A DNA stretch of 64,000 bases. Origin: DATLZB01 sp035574175. Lineage in GTDB: Bacteria; Pseudomonadota; Alphaproteobacteria; Rhizobiales; Hyphomicrobiaceae. The notes under the pieces were generated by a model. That model saw nothing but the letters and a program-made list of their open reading frames with translations, was not told the DNA's origin and searched no databases. Where the stretch lies: assembly GCA_035574175.1 (NCBI GenBank), contig DATLZB010000012.1:1-64000 (forward strand), read 5' to 3'. The position numbers and the translations under genes are program-made. Positions 17,356-25,694 of the stretch are shown here, piece by piece (the first letter of the stretch is position 1; each line of letters opens with the position of its first letter).

Positions 17356-18645
17356 TCAAGCGCCGCACTTGCCAGTTTTCGTGTTGAAGTTGCCGCACTT
17401 CTTGCCGACCCAATCGGCGATCAGATCTTTCGAGCCTTCCAGGTACGGCGACCAGGCAGCTCCCGGCACCAAGTCCTTGGTCTGCCAAACCACATCGAAT
17501 TGGCCGTCGGCGCGGATCTCGCCGATGAAGACGGGCTTGGTGATGTGGTGGTTGGCGAGCATCTTGGACATGCCGCCGGTCAGGTTCGGGACCTCGATGC
17601 CTGGCAGAGCATCGATCACGGCGTCCGCATCGGTGGTCTTGACCTTCTCCACCGCCTTCACCCACATGTTGAAGCCAATCACATGGGCTTCCATGGGGTC
17701 GTTGGTCACGCGCTTCGGGTTGCCCGTGAAGGCCCTCCACTTGGCGATGAACTCGTCGTTCGCCTTGCTCTTGATCGACTGGAAATAGTTCCAAGCGGCC
17801 AAGTGCCCGACCAGGTTTTTGGTATCGACGCCGGCGAGTTCCTCCTCACCCACGGAGAAGGCGACGACGGGGATGTCCGTCGCCTTCACGCCCTGGTTGG
17901 CGAGCTCCTTGTAGAAGGGCACGTTGGCGTCCCCGTTGATGGTCGAGACGACGGCCGTCTTCTTGCCCGCGGCCCCGAACTTCTTGATGTCGGAGACGAT
18001 AGTCTGCCAGTCGGAGTGCCCGAACGGCGTGTAGTTGATCATGATGTCTTCCGCCTTCACGCCCTTGGCCTTGAGGTAGGCCTCGAGGATCTTATTGGTC
18101 GTGCGCGGATAGACGTAATCGGTGCCTGCGAGCACCCAGCGCTTGATCGAGCCGCCCTCCTTGCTCATCAGATAGTCGACGGCAGGGATTGCCTGCTGGT
18201 TCGGAGCCGCCCCGGTGTAAAACACGTTGCGCTCGCTTTCCTCACCCTCGTACTGGACGGGATAGAACAGGATCGAGTTGAGTTCCTTGAAGACCGGCAG
18301 CACGGACTTGCGAGACACGGAGGTCCAGCAGCCGAACACGGCGGCCACCTTGTGCTGACTGATCAGTTCGCGGGCCTTTTCCGCAAACAACGGCCAGTTG
18401 GAGGCCGGATCGACCACCACTGCTTCCAGTTTCTTACCGAGAAGGCCCCCCTTCTTGTTCTGTTCCTCGATCAGCATCAGCATGACGTCCTTCAAGGTCG
18501 TCTCGCTGATGGCCATCGTGCCGGAAAGCGAGTGCAGGATGCCGACTTTGATCGTGTCCTGCGCTACCGCCCCCGAACTCAGCGCCATAGCGGCGCCGAG
18601 CACGAATGCGGCCGCGCTTCGCCTTACCCCACCCTTCAACAGCAT
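17356..18645 (-). CDS. urtA: urea ABC transporter substrate-binding protein UrtA
   Basis: Periplasmic urea/amide-binding protein. The start at 18645 (MLLKGGVRRSAAAFVLGAAM) is preferred over the longer frame because it begins directly with a signal peptide and has GGAGG a few bases upstream. Mature protein starts near QDTIKVGILHSLSGTMAISE. The FGCWTSVSRKSVLPVFKE and TDYVYPRTTN segments are typical of UrtA. It is first in the urtABCDE-ure unit, 30 bases past the expected start point of a sigma-54 promoter. Confidence 0.96.
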   Translation of the reverse strand: MLLKGGVRRSAAAFVLGAAMALSSGAVAQDTIKVGILHSLSGTMAISETTLKDVMLMLIEEQNKKGGLLGKKLEAVVVDPASNWPLFAEKARELISQHKVAAVFGCWTSVSRKSVLPVFKELNSILFYPVQYEGEESERNVFYTGAAPNQQAIPAVDYLMSKEGGSIKRWVLAGTDYVYPRTTNKILEAYLKAKGVKAEDIMINYTPFGHSDWQTIVSDIKKFGAAGKKTAVVSTINGDANVPFYKELANQGVKATDIPVVAFSVGEEELAGVDTKNLVGHLAAWNYFQSIKSKANDEFIAKWRAFTGNPKRVTNDPMEAHVIGFNMWVKAVEKVKTTDADAVIDALPGIEVPNLTGGMSKMLANHHITKPVFIGEIRADGQFDVVWQTKDLVPGAAWSPYLEGSKDLIADWVGKKCGNFNTKTGKCGA

Positions 18646-18686
18646 CTTCGACCTCCGAACGGGTTTGTTTACGAAGATGCAAGAGG

Positions 18687-18701
18687 GCAAGGTCTGTGCC
18701 A
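18687..18701 (-). promoter_or_regulatory. sigma-54 (RpoN) promoter of the urt-ure unit
   Basis: On the minus strand TGGCACAGACCTTGC matches the -24/-12 consensus TGGCAC-N5-TTGC at every conserved position, with correct spacing. The -12 GC lies about 42 bases before the urtA ATG, giving a short leader with a GGAGG ribosome-binding site. Urea uptake genes are classic NtrC/RpoN targets. No convincing NtrC dyad was found by eye in the 265 bases upstream. Confidence 0.75.
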
Positions 18702-18929
18702 GAGCAGTCGAAGGGCATTGAAGCGTACGATAAGGCTATGTTCTTCAATGATATTTTCTCTTGCGCCTGTCTCCCCGTTGCTGGCAATCGAAGAGGCTCG
18801 CAAAGGGCCGCTGCCGACGAATCGGTCAGGCCACTGCGCAACTGTTCGGCAGTTGATGGCAGCGCCGAGATTCTCGCCAGGAGGGCTGCTGGCGATGCGC
18901 AAGGGGGATGCGGCGCCCGCGAAAGGAGG

Positions 18930-18953
18930 CCGCCCCGAACGCCATCGGGGCGG
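18930..18953 (-). terminator. GC-rich hairpin after the NitT/TauT-type operon
   Basis: CCGCCCCGA pairs perfectly with TCGGGGCGG across a 6-base loop, 13 bases past the stop of the binding-protein gene at 18967. The strong 9-bp stem suits the end of that operon, but only a short pyrimidine-rich stretch (CCTCCTTTC) follows, so termination may be weak or Rho-assisted. The rest of the 18646-18966 gap holds the sigma-54 promoter and nothing else recognised. Confidence 0.5.
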
Positions 18954-18966
18954 AACTCGATGGCGC

Positions 18967-19938
18967 CTACTTCCGGCGGGGCGGGACCTGGAAGAACTCG
19001 GCCAGCTGCTCCTTGGTGAGCGGCTCTTTGAGGAACTTCATTTCGACGCCGTCCGCCATGACGCTGTCGATGCCCTCGATGCGGTAGGGATCGAGCGCTT
19101 CCTTCGGATAAAACTCCGCCCGCGCTTTCTTGGCGCGCTGTTCGTCGATGCCGGAGAAGTCCTTGTAGTGCTTCAGCGCCTCGGGATTGGTGTACATGTA
19201 TTCGAGCGATTCATTGAAGGCGGTGAGAAAGCGCTCGATGATTGCTTTGTCCTTCTTGAGCTTATCGGCATTGGCGATCAGCAGCCGCACGGTCTGATTG
19301 CGCGTGGAGGGGACCTCACTGCCGCGCCCGACGATGCGGATCTTGCCCTCCTCGATCTCTTTCAAGCCGAAGGGCGGTGCCGCCCAGCCGATGTCGACCT
19401 GGCCGGACATGACGGCGGTAAGCGTGGCCGGCGGGCTGCCGGTCTTGGTCGGCTTGGCCTTCAGGTCGTAGGTCTTGATGAAGCCCAGCACGAGCATGTT
19501 GGTCGAGGAGCCGGTGGTCGAGTAGGCGATCGTGGTATCGGCCGTGGCGTCCTTCAGGCTCTTGATGGGGGAGTCCGCCTTCACGTACCAGTAGAGATCA
19601 TTGGAGCCGACGGTGGCGTTGCCGATGGCGCGAACGGGGGCGCCCTTCTGAAAGGCCCCCATGGCACCTGCGGTTCCGACACCGGTGCCGATGTCGACGG
19701 CGCCCGAGATGACCGCTTGCAGCGTCTCGCCGGCCCCGGCGGTGTAGGTCAACTCCAGGTTCAAATTGTGCTTCTTAAAGATGCCGGCGCGGGTACCGAT
19801 CTCGGGTGCCGACTGCTCCCAGTTGCCGCGCTGGCCGATGGCGAGCTTGAGGGTATCCTGCGCGAGGACGCTCGAGGCCGTCACGGCAAATGGAGCAAGA
19901 GCGGCCAGCGCCCCGATCCAAAGCTTCCTTTTCTGCAT
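18967..19938 (-). CDS. NitT/TauT-type ABC transporter substrate-binding protein
   Basis: Periplasmic binding protein of the SsuA/THI5 (NMT1-like) family. The ATG at 19938 (MQKRKLWIGALAALAPFAVTASSVLAQ) gives a clean signal peptide and 323 residues; the longer frame adds an unlikely leader. Conserved features are QRGNWEQSAPEIG, the SGAVDIGTGVGTAGAM pocket loop and GQVDIGWAAPPFGL. Family substrates include nitrate, sulfonates, taurine and pyrimidine precursors; the ligand here cannot be read from sequence. It is last in an operon with two permeases, an ATPase and a ThDP enzyme. Confidence 0.88.
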   Translation of the reverse strand: MQKRKLWIGALAALAPFAVTASSVLAQDTLKLAIGQRGNWEQSAPEIGTRAGIFKKHNLNLELTYTAGAGETLQAVISGAVDIGTGVGTAGAMGAFQKGAPVRAIGNATVGSNDLYWYVKADSPIKSLKDATADTTIAYSTTGSSTNMLVLGFIKTYDLKAKPTKTGSPPATLTAVMSGQVDIGWAAPPFGLKEIEEGKIRIVGRGSEVPSTRNQTVRLLIANADKLKKDKAIIERFLTAFNESLEYMYTNPEALKHYKDFSGIDEQRAKKARAEFYPKEALDPYRIEGIDSVMADGVEMKFLKEPLTKEQLAEFFQVPPRRK

Positions 19939-19966
19939 GTGCAGTCCTCCCTGTCGAAGTTGCTGC

Positions 19967-20758
19967 TTAAGGGCGTGACACCGGCCGGCGCCCGCACCGG
20001 CCGACCAGCTCGTTGGCGCCGATGGCAAGCGCGAACAGGACGATCAACATGGCGTACATGCGCGGCATGTCGAACACGGCGTACGCCTGCATGATAAGGT
20101 AGCCGATGCCGGCATTCGACAGCTTGGTCTCGGCAAGCAGCGTGCCGATGATGGCGACCCCGAGCCCGAGCCGCACGCCGTTGAGCACGGGCTCGCGCAT
20201 GGCCGGCAGATAAATCTTGGTTGCCGCCTGCCAGGGGCTCGCTTTGAAGCTCTGGCCAACCCGGATGAGAATAGGGTCGATAGCTCGCATACCGGCGGCG
20301 GTCGACAGCACGATCGGGAAGAAACAGGAGATCGCGCCCATTGCAATTTTCGATTCGGGGCCGATGCCGAACCACATGATCATGATCGGGAAGAAGATGA
20401 TCTTCGGCGTCGGGCCCAGCCAGTAGAGGTAATGCTCGAAGGCGCGGGACAGGAAGCGGTTGGCGCCAAGCAAGAGGCCCAGCAGGATGCCGATCGAGCC
20501 GCCGATGGCGAGGGCCGTTGCCACCTCGGCAAGGGTCACCGCCAGGTGACGGTAGAACTCCCCCTGAGCAAGAACGGCCACCATCGCGCGAGCGATGGCG
20601 AGCAACGAGGGGATCACGTCCCGATAGAAGAAACCCGACGCCGACAGGGCCTCCCAAATCGCCACCATCGTCGCAACGAGGAGAAGCCGGACGCGGCCGA
20701 CCCGGCCCAGCACGGGCGGCACGCCGCTGACGCGGCTCAGTCCTGCGGCCTCAGCCAT
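19967..20758 (-). CDS. ABC transporter permease, SsuC/TauC family (copy 2)
   Basis: A 263-residue inner-membrane permease with about six helices and the EAA-type cytoplasmic loop IRVGQSFKASPWQAATKIYLPA. It overlaps the preceding permease gene by 22 bases. The last residues (GRCGRRPVSRP) are basic. Two non-identical permeases in one operon suggest a heterodimeric channel, whereas SsuC/TauC normally form homodimers. Confidence 0.88.
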   Translation of the reverse strand: MAEAAGLSRVSGVPPVLGRVGRVRLLLVATMVAIWEALSASGFFYRDVIPSLLAIARAMVAVLAQGEFYRHLAVTLAEVATALAIGGSIGILLGLLLGANRFLSRAFEHYLYWLGPTPKIIFFPIMIMWFGIGPESKIAMGAISCFFPIVLSTAAGMRAIDPILIRVGQSFKASPWQAATKIYLPAMREPVLNGVRLGLGVAIIGTLLAETKLSNAGIGYLIMQAYAVFDMPRMYAMLIVLFALAIGANELVGRCGRRPVSRP

Positions 20759-21507
20759 CGCTCGATCCGTTCAGTGGCAACGAAAAAGATGACGCTGGTC
20801 AGGATGACGAAGCAGATTGCTGCATAGGTGCCGGCGAGATCGTAGCGCTCGGCGAACTCGTTGATGGCCGCGCCGAGCCCGCCAAGGTTGATCAGAAACT
20901 CCACACCGACGATGTTGATCAGGCAGAAGATGAGCCCGAGCCGCAGGCCCACGAAGATGGTCGGCATGGCCGCCGGAAACAGGATCTTCCAGAACAATTG
21001 GGCGGGGCTCACGTTGAAGCTCTTGCCGACATCGATGAGGACGCGGCGCGTGCCGGAGAGCCCTTCGATGGTCTTCAGGATCACGGGCGGCAGCCCGGCG
21101 ATGAAGCCCATGGTGATGATGGTCGTCTGCGAGCGGCCGAAGATCACCAGGAACAGCGGGTACATCAGAACGATCGGCGCCGAGGCCATCGCCGCGATCC
21201 AGGTCTCGCAGGCCATGCGCAGGACTGCGACTCGGTGCAGGAGCGCGCCCATAAGAATGCCGACGCTTGCCACCAGCACCATGGCGTAAAGACACTCCTG
21301 GCCGGTGATGAGCAGCTTACCGAGGATGTCCTCCTCCGCAACGATGCGGCGAAGTCCGACAACGACCTCCGACGGCAGGGGAATGATGTAGCGGTTGAGA
21401 ACGCCTGCCAGCAGCAGCCCCTCGACCGCAGCCGCCACAGCCATCAGCACGGCGACGCCGAAAGTTACCGGTACCCAGTGGCGCATGACCCCTCCGGCGG
21501 CGCTCAT
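20737..21507 (-). CDS. ABC transporter permease, SsuC/TauC family (copy 1)
   Basis: A 256-residue permease with about six helices and an EAA loop around IDVGKSFNVSPAQLFWKILFPA. It is clearly diverged from its downstream partner, not a recent duplicate. Its start overlaps the ATPase stop in an ATGA. It probably forms the channel with the second permease, energised by the ATPase at 21504-22370. Confidence 0.88.
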   Translation of the reverse strand: MSAAGGVMRHWVPVTFGVAVLMAVAAAVEGLLLAGVLNRYIIPLPSEVVVGLRRIVAEEDILGKLLITGQECLYAMVLVASVGILMGALLHRVAVLRMACETWIAAMASAPIVLMYPLFLVIFGRSQTTIITMGFIAGLPPVILKTIEGLSGTRRVLIDVGKSFNVSPAQLFWKILFPAAMPTIFVGLRLGLIFCLINIVGVEFLINLGGLGAAINEFAERYDLAGTYAAICFVILTSVIFFVATERIERWLRPQD

Positions 21508-22370
21508 GACGCCTCGCTCCTGCTGCGGGCCAGCGTCTCGGATTCCTGCATGCCGCGGCTTGCCTCCTCCCGCAGGTCGTTCCAGATCTGCGCCACGTAG
21601 CGGCCGAAAGCGTCGCTGCCGACGATTTCGGAGGTGCGCGGCCGCGGCAGGTTGATGTCGACGATGCGCTTCACTCTGCCCGGCCTGTAGGTCATGACCA
21701 GAATGCGGTCGGAGAGCTGCACGGCTTCGGTCAGGTTGTGGGTGATGAGCAGGCTGGTCTGTTGCAGCTGCTGCTGAATCTGGATGAGCTTGTCGCCGAG
21801 CAGCAGGCGCGTCTGCTCATCGAGCGAGGCGAAGGGCTCGTCCATGAGCAGGATCTTCGGCTCGAAGGCGAGCGTGCGGGCGATCGCCACACGCTGGCGC
21901 ATGCCGCCCGAAAGCTCGGCCGGGTAGCGTTTCTCGAAGCCGGCGAGACCAACCAACGCAATGAAGTGGCGTGCCTTGTCATGCCGTTCCGCCTTCGGCA
22001 TGCCGGCGATCTCGAGGGGAAAGCTCACGTTGTCGAGCACGTTGCGCCACGGGAAGGTCGACTCCTCTTGAAACACCATGCCGATCGACTTGTGCGGACC
22101 CGTCACCCTTTCGCCATCTACCGTCACGCGGCCTTGGTAGTCGGAGATGATGCCGCCGATGATGTTGAAGAGGGTGGACTTGCCGCAACCGGAAGGCCCG
22201 ATGACGGCGAGCAGCTCGCCCGGGCGGACCTTGAACGAGACGTGCTCGATCGCCACGATCGGACCGTCGGGGGTGTCAAAGCTCTTGACGATATCCTCGA
22301 CGGCCAGGATGCCATCCTCGCCAACTTCCGCCCTGGGCGTTCTGGCGACATTGAGCGCTCCAACGGCCAT
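21504..22370 (-). CDS. ABC transporter ATP-binding protein, SsuB/TauB family
   Basis: A 288-residue ATPase with Walker A GPSGCGKST, Q-loop FQEESTFPWRNV, signature LSGGMRQRVAIAR, Walker B ILLMDEPFASLD and switch His in ITHNLTEA. The complete motif set indicates an active importer ATPase. It begins 6 bases after the ThDP-enzyme gene and overlaps the next permease by 4 bases, so the five genes should be co-expressed. Confidence 0.93.
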   Translation of the reverse strand: MAVGALNVARTPRAEVGEDGILAVEDIVKSFDTPDGPIVAIEHVSFKVRPGELLAVIGPSGCGKSTLFNIIGGIISDYQGRVTVDGERVTGPHKSIGMVFQEESTFPWRNVLDNVSFPLEIAGMPKAERHDKARHFIALVGLAGFEKRYPAELSGGMRQRVAIARTLAFEPKILLMDEPFASLDEQTRLLLGDKLIQIQQQLQQTSLLITHNLTEAVQLSDRILVMTYRPGRVKRIVDINLPRPRTSEIVGSDAFGRYVAQIWNDLREEASRGMQESETLARSRSEAS

Positions 22371-22376
22371 GCCTCT

Positions 22377-24194
22377 TCACCCATCCGCCTTGAACATGAG
22401 GCCGGTCGGCGCGGCATAGCCCGGCTCGACACGCACGTCGACCACAGCCACTCCCCCGTTCTCCACCGCCGCAACGGCTTCGCGCAATGCCGCCGCCAGC
22501 GCGTCGTGATCGCGAATCGGGCCGAAGCCGAGGGCGCCCTGCGCCCGGCCCAACGCCGCAAGATCGATCTCCGGGTCCTCCATCCGCTGCCCGATCCACT
22601 TGTTCTCGACCGGCCGGTTGCGGGCCTGTGCCACCCGCTCCTGGTGTACCTCGTCGTTGTAGAAGGAGCGGTTGTTGGCGACCACCATGAGCAGAGGAAT
22701 ACGGTAGTGCACGGCCGTCCACAGCGCCGTGACCCCCATCAGGAAATCGCCGTCGCCGCACACCGAAACAGGCAGCCGCCCGCTCCCCTTGAGCGCGAGT
22801 GCGGCGCCAACGGAAATGCCGGGCCCGCCGCCCACGCCGCCGCCGCCGTCGCCGCCGATGAAATCGAGGGGATGGCGGAACGGCCACCAGCCGCCGTTCC
22901 AGGAAAGCGGCAGGTGCAGCAGCGAGACACTGCGCGCACCGACCGCCTCGCGCAGGGCAAAGGCGAGGTGCTCGACGCGCAGCGGGCCGCTGCGGTCCGG
23001 TCCCCGCGCGGGAGGGCGAGGGGCAGCCGGCACCGCTCGGGGCTTGGCGGCGACCGCGCCAGCGAGCGCGACGGCGACCGCATCCGGGTCGGCGGCGATG
23101 TAGAGATCGACCGGGGCCAAAGCCTGATAGTCCATGCTCCAGCCGTTGTGCACAGTGTGGTCGAGCGAGGCGTGGATCACCTTTGCGGCGAGCGGTTGAG
23201 GCAGGTGGCGCAGGGCGCCGGCAAGGTCGACCCAATCGAGGCTCAGGATCACGTCGGCTGCGGCGAGGGCGGCTCGCGCCTCATCGGAGGGCACCGACAG
23301 CACGGGCACGCCGGCGTGGAGCGGGTGATCGGTCGGGAACGAGGCACCGATCTTAAGATCGGTGACCACGCGCGCACCGAGCTTCTCGGCGAGCGTCACG
23401 CGCGCCCCCCAAGCATCCTCGCGGCGCGAGGCACGGCCGGCCAGGATGACAACGCGCTTGGCGCCGTCGAGCATGGCAGCGGCCCTGGCGACCTCATCCT
23501 GAGGCGTACCGCCAGAAATTTCCGACGCAAGCCGTGCCATCTCTATCGGAGGCAGCGGACCGGAAAGCCGCTCCTCCTGCATGCCGGCATCGAGCACGAC
23601 GTAGGTCGGACCCTTGGGCAGCGTGTTCGCAATCCGCCAGGCACGCGCAATCGACTCGCGAGCGGCTTCGGCCGAGGCGGGGCGGTCGTCCCACTTGGTA
23701 TATCCGCGCACGATGGCGCCCTGGTCGATGGCGGTGTGGATCCATTCGATCCACGGCCGGCGCTTGGGTGCATCCACTGGACCGGTGGCGCCGATCACGA
23801 GCACCGGCATGCGGTCGCACCAGGCATTGAAGATGGCCATGGTGGCGTGAAACAGGCCCACGTTGGAATGGACGGCCGCCGCCATCGGGCGCCCGGTGAC
23901 CTTGGCGTAGCCATGGGCGATGGCGACCGCCGACTCTTCATGCAGACACAGCAGGATTTGCGGGCGATCATTGCCAAGATAATTGACGAGGGAATCGTGG
24001 AGGCCGCGGTAGCTGGCGCCGGGGTTCAGCGCGATGTAGTCGATGGAAAGCGTACGCAAGGCGTCCGCTACGACGTCGCTGCCGAAGGCCGCCGCGTTGG
24101 CCCCTGACGGAACGGGCCGCTCCAAGTCGGCCATAGGCCGGGCGCCGTCCGACGCTAGCGGCAGAGCGTGCCGATCATCTGCGCTCAAGTGCAT
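22377..24194 (-). CDS. thiamine-diphosphate-dependent enzyme, acetolactate-synthase-like
   Basis: A 605-residue three-domain ThDP enzyme. The start at 24194 is fixed by GGGAGG just upstream. The N-terminal domain has the catalytic glutamate in LLCLHEESAVAIAHGYAKVTG. The central Rossmann-like domain holds VVILAGRAS. The C-terminal domain has the ThDP/Mg motif GDGDFLMG ending in ANN, preceded by an unusually glycine-rich loop (about GGDGGGGVGGGPG). Family members include acetolactate synthase, benzoylformate and sulfopyruvate decarboxylases and sulfoacetaldehyde acetyltransferase; none can be chosen. Lead position in a NitT/TauT operon suggests it works on the imported 2-oxo acid or aldehyde-forming compound. 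Confidence 0.85.
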   Translation of the reverse strand: MHLSADDRHALPLASDGARPMADLERPVPSGANAAAFGSDVVADALRTLSIDYIALNPGASYRGLHDSLVNYLGNDRPQILLCLHEESAVAIAHGYAKVTGRPMAAAVHSNVGLFHATMAIFNAWCDRMPVLVIGATGPVDAPKRRPWIEWIHTAIDQGAIVRGYTKWDDRPASAEAARESIARAWRIANTLPKGPTYVVLDAGMQEERLSGPLPPIEMARLASEISGGTPQDEVARAAAMLDGAKRVVILAGRASRREDAWGARVTLAEKLGARVVTDLKIGASFPTDHPLHAGVPVLSVPSDEARAALAAADVILSLDWVDLAGALRHLPQPLAAKVIHASLDHTVHNGWSMDYQALAPVDLYIAADPDAVAVALAGAVAAKPRAVPAAPRPPARGPDRSGPLRVEHLAFALREAVGARSVSLLHLPLSWNGGWWPFRHPLDFIGGDGGGGVGGGPGISVGAALALKGSGRLPVSVCGDGDFLMGVTALWTAVHYRIPLLMVVANNRSFYNDEVHQERVAQARNRPVENKWIGQRMEDPEIDLAALGRAQGALGFGPIRDHDALAAALREAVAAVENGGVAVVDVRVEPGYAAPTGLMFKADG

Positions 24195-24568
24195 ATCCTC
24201 CCTCTCGCCCGGTGGCGATGTTACAGCGTTGGCCCGCTCAGACAGCGGCCGTGGGCAGACTAACCTTTGACATTTGCCCACGGAAGCAAGTTCACACGTC
24301 TTTGCTGCAGGATTTCCAAGGGCAAGGTAGTCGTTCATGGTCCCCGGACGGTGCGAGCACGTGGCGTGCGAGGCGGCACAACGAGCCAACACCACAGGTC
24401 CGTGCGCGGGCGCTGCTCGCGCAGGGACGAAATGCTGCGGGCGATCCATGTTGCCCGAGGCTCTCGCCGACGATAAAACCGGTGCACTCCGTCGTCTTCG
24501 CACGAGACATCAACGAGCGCCGCACTCCCCTCCTGTCCTCAAGGGGAACGGCTTTGGGAGGGGCCGCC
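24195..24568. other. divergent intergenic region between the ThDP operon and the Mrp operon
   Basis: No convincing gene: the short frames here lack ribosome-binding sites or recognisable sequence. It must hold promoters for both directions. The visible structure is the inverted repeat at 24249-24283. A GGGAGG-like site precedes mnhE at its right end. No riboswitch family was recognised, although a ThDP-using gene is adjacent. Confidence 0.6.
24249..24283. promoter_or_regulatory. 9-bp perfect inverted repeat upstream of the ThDP/ABC operon (operator candidate)
   Basis: CCGTGGGCA and TGCCCACGG are perfect inverted copies separated by 17 bases, centred about 70 bases upstream of the ThDP-enzyme start. 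The spacing between arm centres (26 bases) is larger than a simple dimer operator, but it fits a paired-site regulator or an RNA stem. No regulator gene is adjacent. Confidence 0.45.
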
Positions 24569-25045
24569 ATGCGCTTGGCCAGCCTGGCCGTCGTCCTGTT
24601 TCTGTTTTGGCTCGGCCTTTCCGGGCACTACACGCCGTTCCTGCTCGGTGCGGGCGTCGCTGCGGCCGCCCTATGCGTTGCTCTTGCGGTGCGCATGGGT
24701 GTGACCGATGCCGAGGGGCACCCCATTCATCTGGTCGCTGCCGCCCTCACCTCCTACTACCCTTGGCTTCTGTGGGAAATCGCCAAGTCGGCTTGGGCCG
24801 TTTCCAAGCTCATTCTCAACCCGCGACTGCCGATCTCGCCAACCATGACAAAAGTGCAGGCCAGCCAGAGAACCAGCGTCGGTGTCGTGACTTACGCCAA
24901 CTCGATCACGCTGACGCCCGGCACCATCACCACCGACGTCAAAGGCAATATCCTGACGGTTCATGCGCTGACGCGCACCGGCGCCCTCGATGTTGAAGCA
25001 GGCGGCATGGACGCGCGCGTTGTCCGCTTCGAGGGAGGCGCGTGA
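24569..25045 (+). CDS. mnhE: Mrp/Mnh-type Na+/H+ antiporter subunit E
   Basis: Small membrane subunit of the Mrp complex, 158 residues. The start at 24569 is supported by GGGAGGGG 8 bases upstream. Two N-terminal helices are followed by the family's soluble C-terminal part, with TYANSITLTPGTITTD and LTVHAL conserved. It is first of the operon, and its stop overlaps the mnhF start. Confidence 0.93.
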   Translation: MRLASLAVVLFLFWLGLSGHYTPFLLGAGVAAAALCVALAVRMGVTDAEGHPIHLVAAALTSYYPWLLWEIAKSAWAVSKLILNPRLPISPTMTKVQASQRTSVGVVTYANSITLTPGTITTDVKGNILTVHALTRTGALDVEAGGMDARVVRFEGGA

Positions 25046-25320
25046 TGTTTGCGGCGGCAGCGGCAGCCATCCTCGTGGCCCTTGCCCTGGTGGTGGTCCG
25101 CGCGCTGAGGGGGCCGACCGTGTTCGACCGGGTGCTGGCCGGCAACTCGGTCGGCAACCTTGCCATCATGCTGCTCGCCGTGGTCGGCTTTCTCACCGGG
25201 CGTCCGGAGTGGCTCGACATCGCCGTCACCTACGGCCTTCTCAACGTGATCTCGACGCTGGCCATCCTCAAGTTCTTCCGCCACGGGGACCTTGCCTACG
25301 ATACAGAGGAGGAAGCTTAG
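25045..25320 (+). CDS. mnhF: Mrp/Mnh-type antiporter subunit F
   Basis: A 91-residue, three-helix subunit related to the MbhB/MnhF family. Key stretch RALRGPTVFDRVLAGNSVGNLAIMLL is typical. The ATG at 25045 overlaps the mnhE TGA by one base; a GTG one codon earlier is equally possible. It ends directly at the mnhG start. Confidence 0.93.
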   Translation: MFAAAAAAILVALALVVVRALRGPTVFDRVLAGNSVGNLAIMLLAVVGFLTGRPEWLDIAVTYGLLNVISTLAILKFFRHGDLAYDTEEEA

Positions 25321-25680
25321 GTGGTCGAAACGATCGTCAATGCCGCGAGCTGGGTGCTGATTCTCGCCGGGTGCTTTTTCGTTGTGGTCGGCGCCATCGG
25401 TCTGGTGCGTATGCCGGATGTCTTCACCCGCATGCATGCGGCCAGCGTAACGGACACCCTCGGCGTCGGGCTTCTGTTCGCCGGCCTGATGCTTCAGGCC
25501 GGGATCGGGCTCGTTGCCCTCAAGCTCTTCATCATCCTGATCCTGTTCTTCTTCATCGGGCCGGTAACCACGCACGCGCTCGCTCAGGCAGCGCTGCATG
25601 CCGGCATCAAGCCGCAACTGGCGGAGGACCGCACGCATCGCCTGGACCAAGCCCGCCTGGCCGAGGGGAGGCAGTCATAG
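25321..25680 (+). CDS. mnhG: Mrp/Mnh-type antiporter subunit G
   Basis: A 119-residue, three-helix subunit (MnhG/PhaG family), with the conserved AIGLVRMPDVFTRMHAAS and DTLGVGLLFAGL. It starts with GTG immediately after the mnhF stop. The C-terminal tail is soluble and charged. Confidence 0.93.
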   Translation: MVETIVNAASWVLILAGCFFVVVGAIGLVRMPDVFTRMHAASVTDTLGVGLLFAGLMLQAGIGLVALKLFIILILFFFIGPVTTHALAQAALHAGIKPQLAEDRTHRLDQARLAEGRQS

Positions 25681-25694
25681 AGGCTCTCGTCAAC

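Noticed and set aside
17215..20094. A 959-residue plus-strand frame over urtA and the binding-protein gene
   Set aside because: Opposite strand to well-supported genes, low-complexity composition and no domain; typical high-GC antisense frame.
24195..24568. TPP riboswitch near the ThDP enzyme gene
   Set aside because: The conserved CUGAGA and ACCUGA-type elements were not seen on the minus strand; only a spaced inverted repeat is present.
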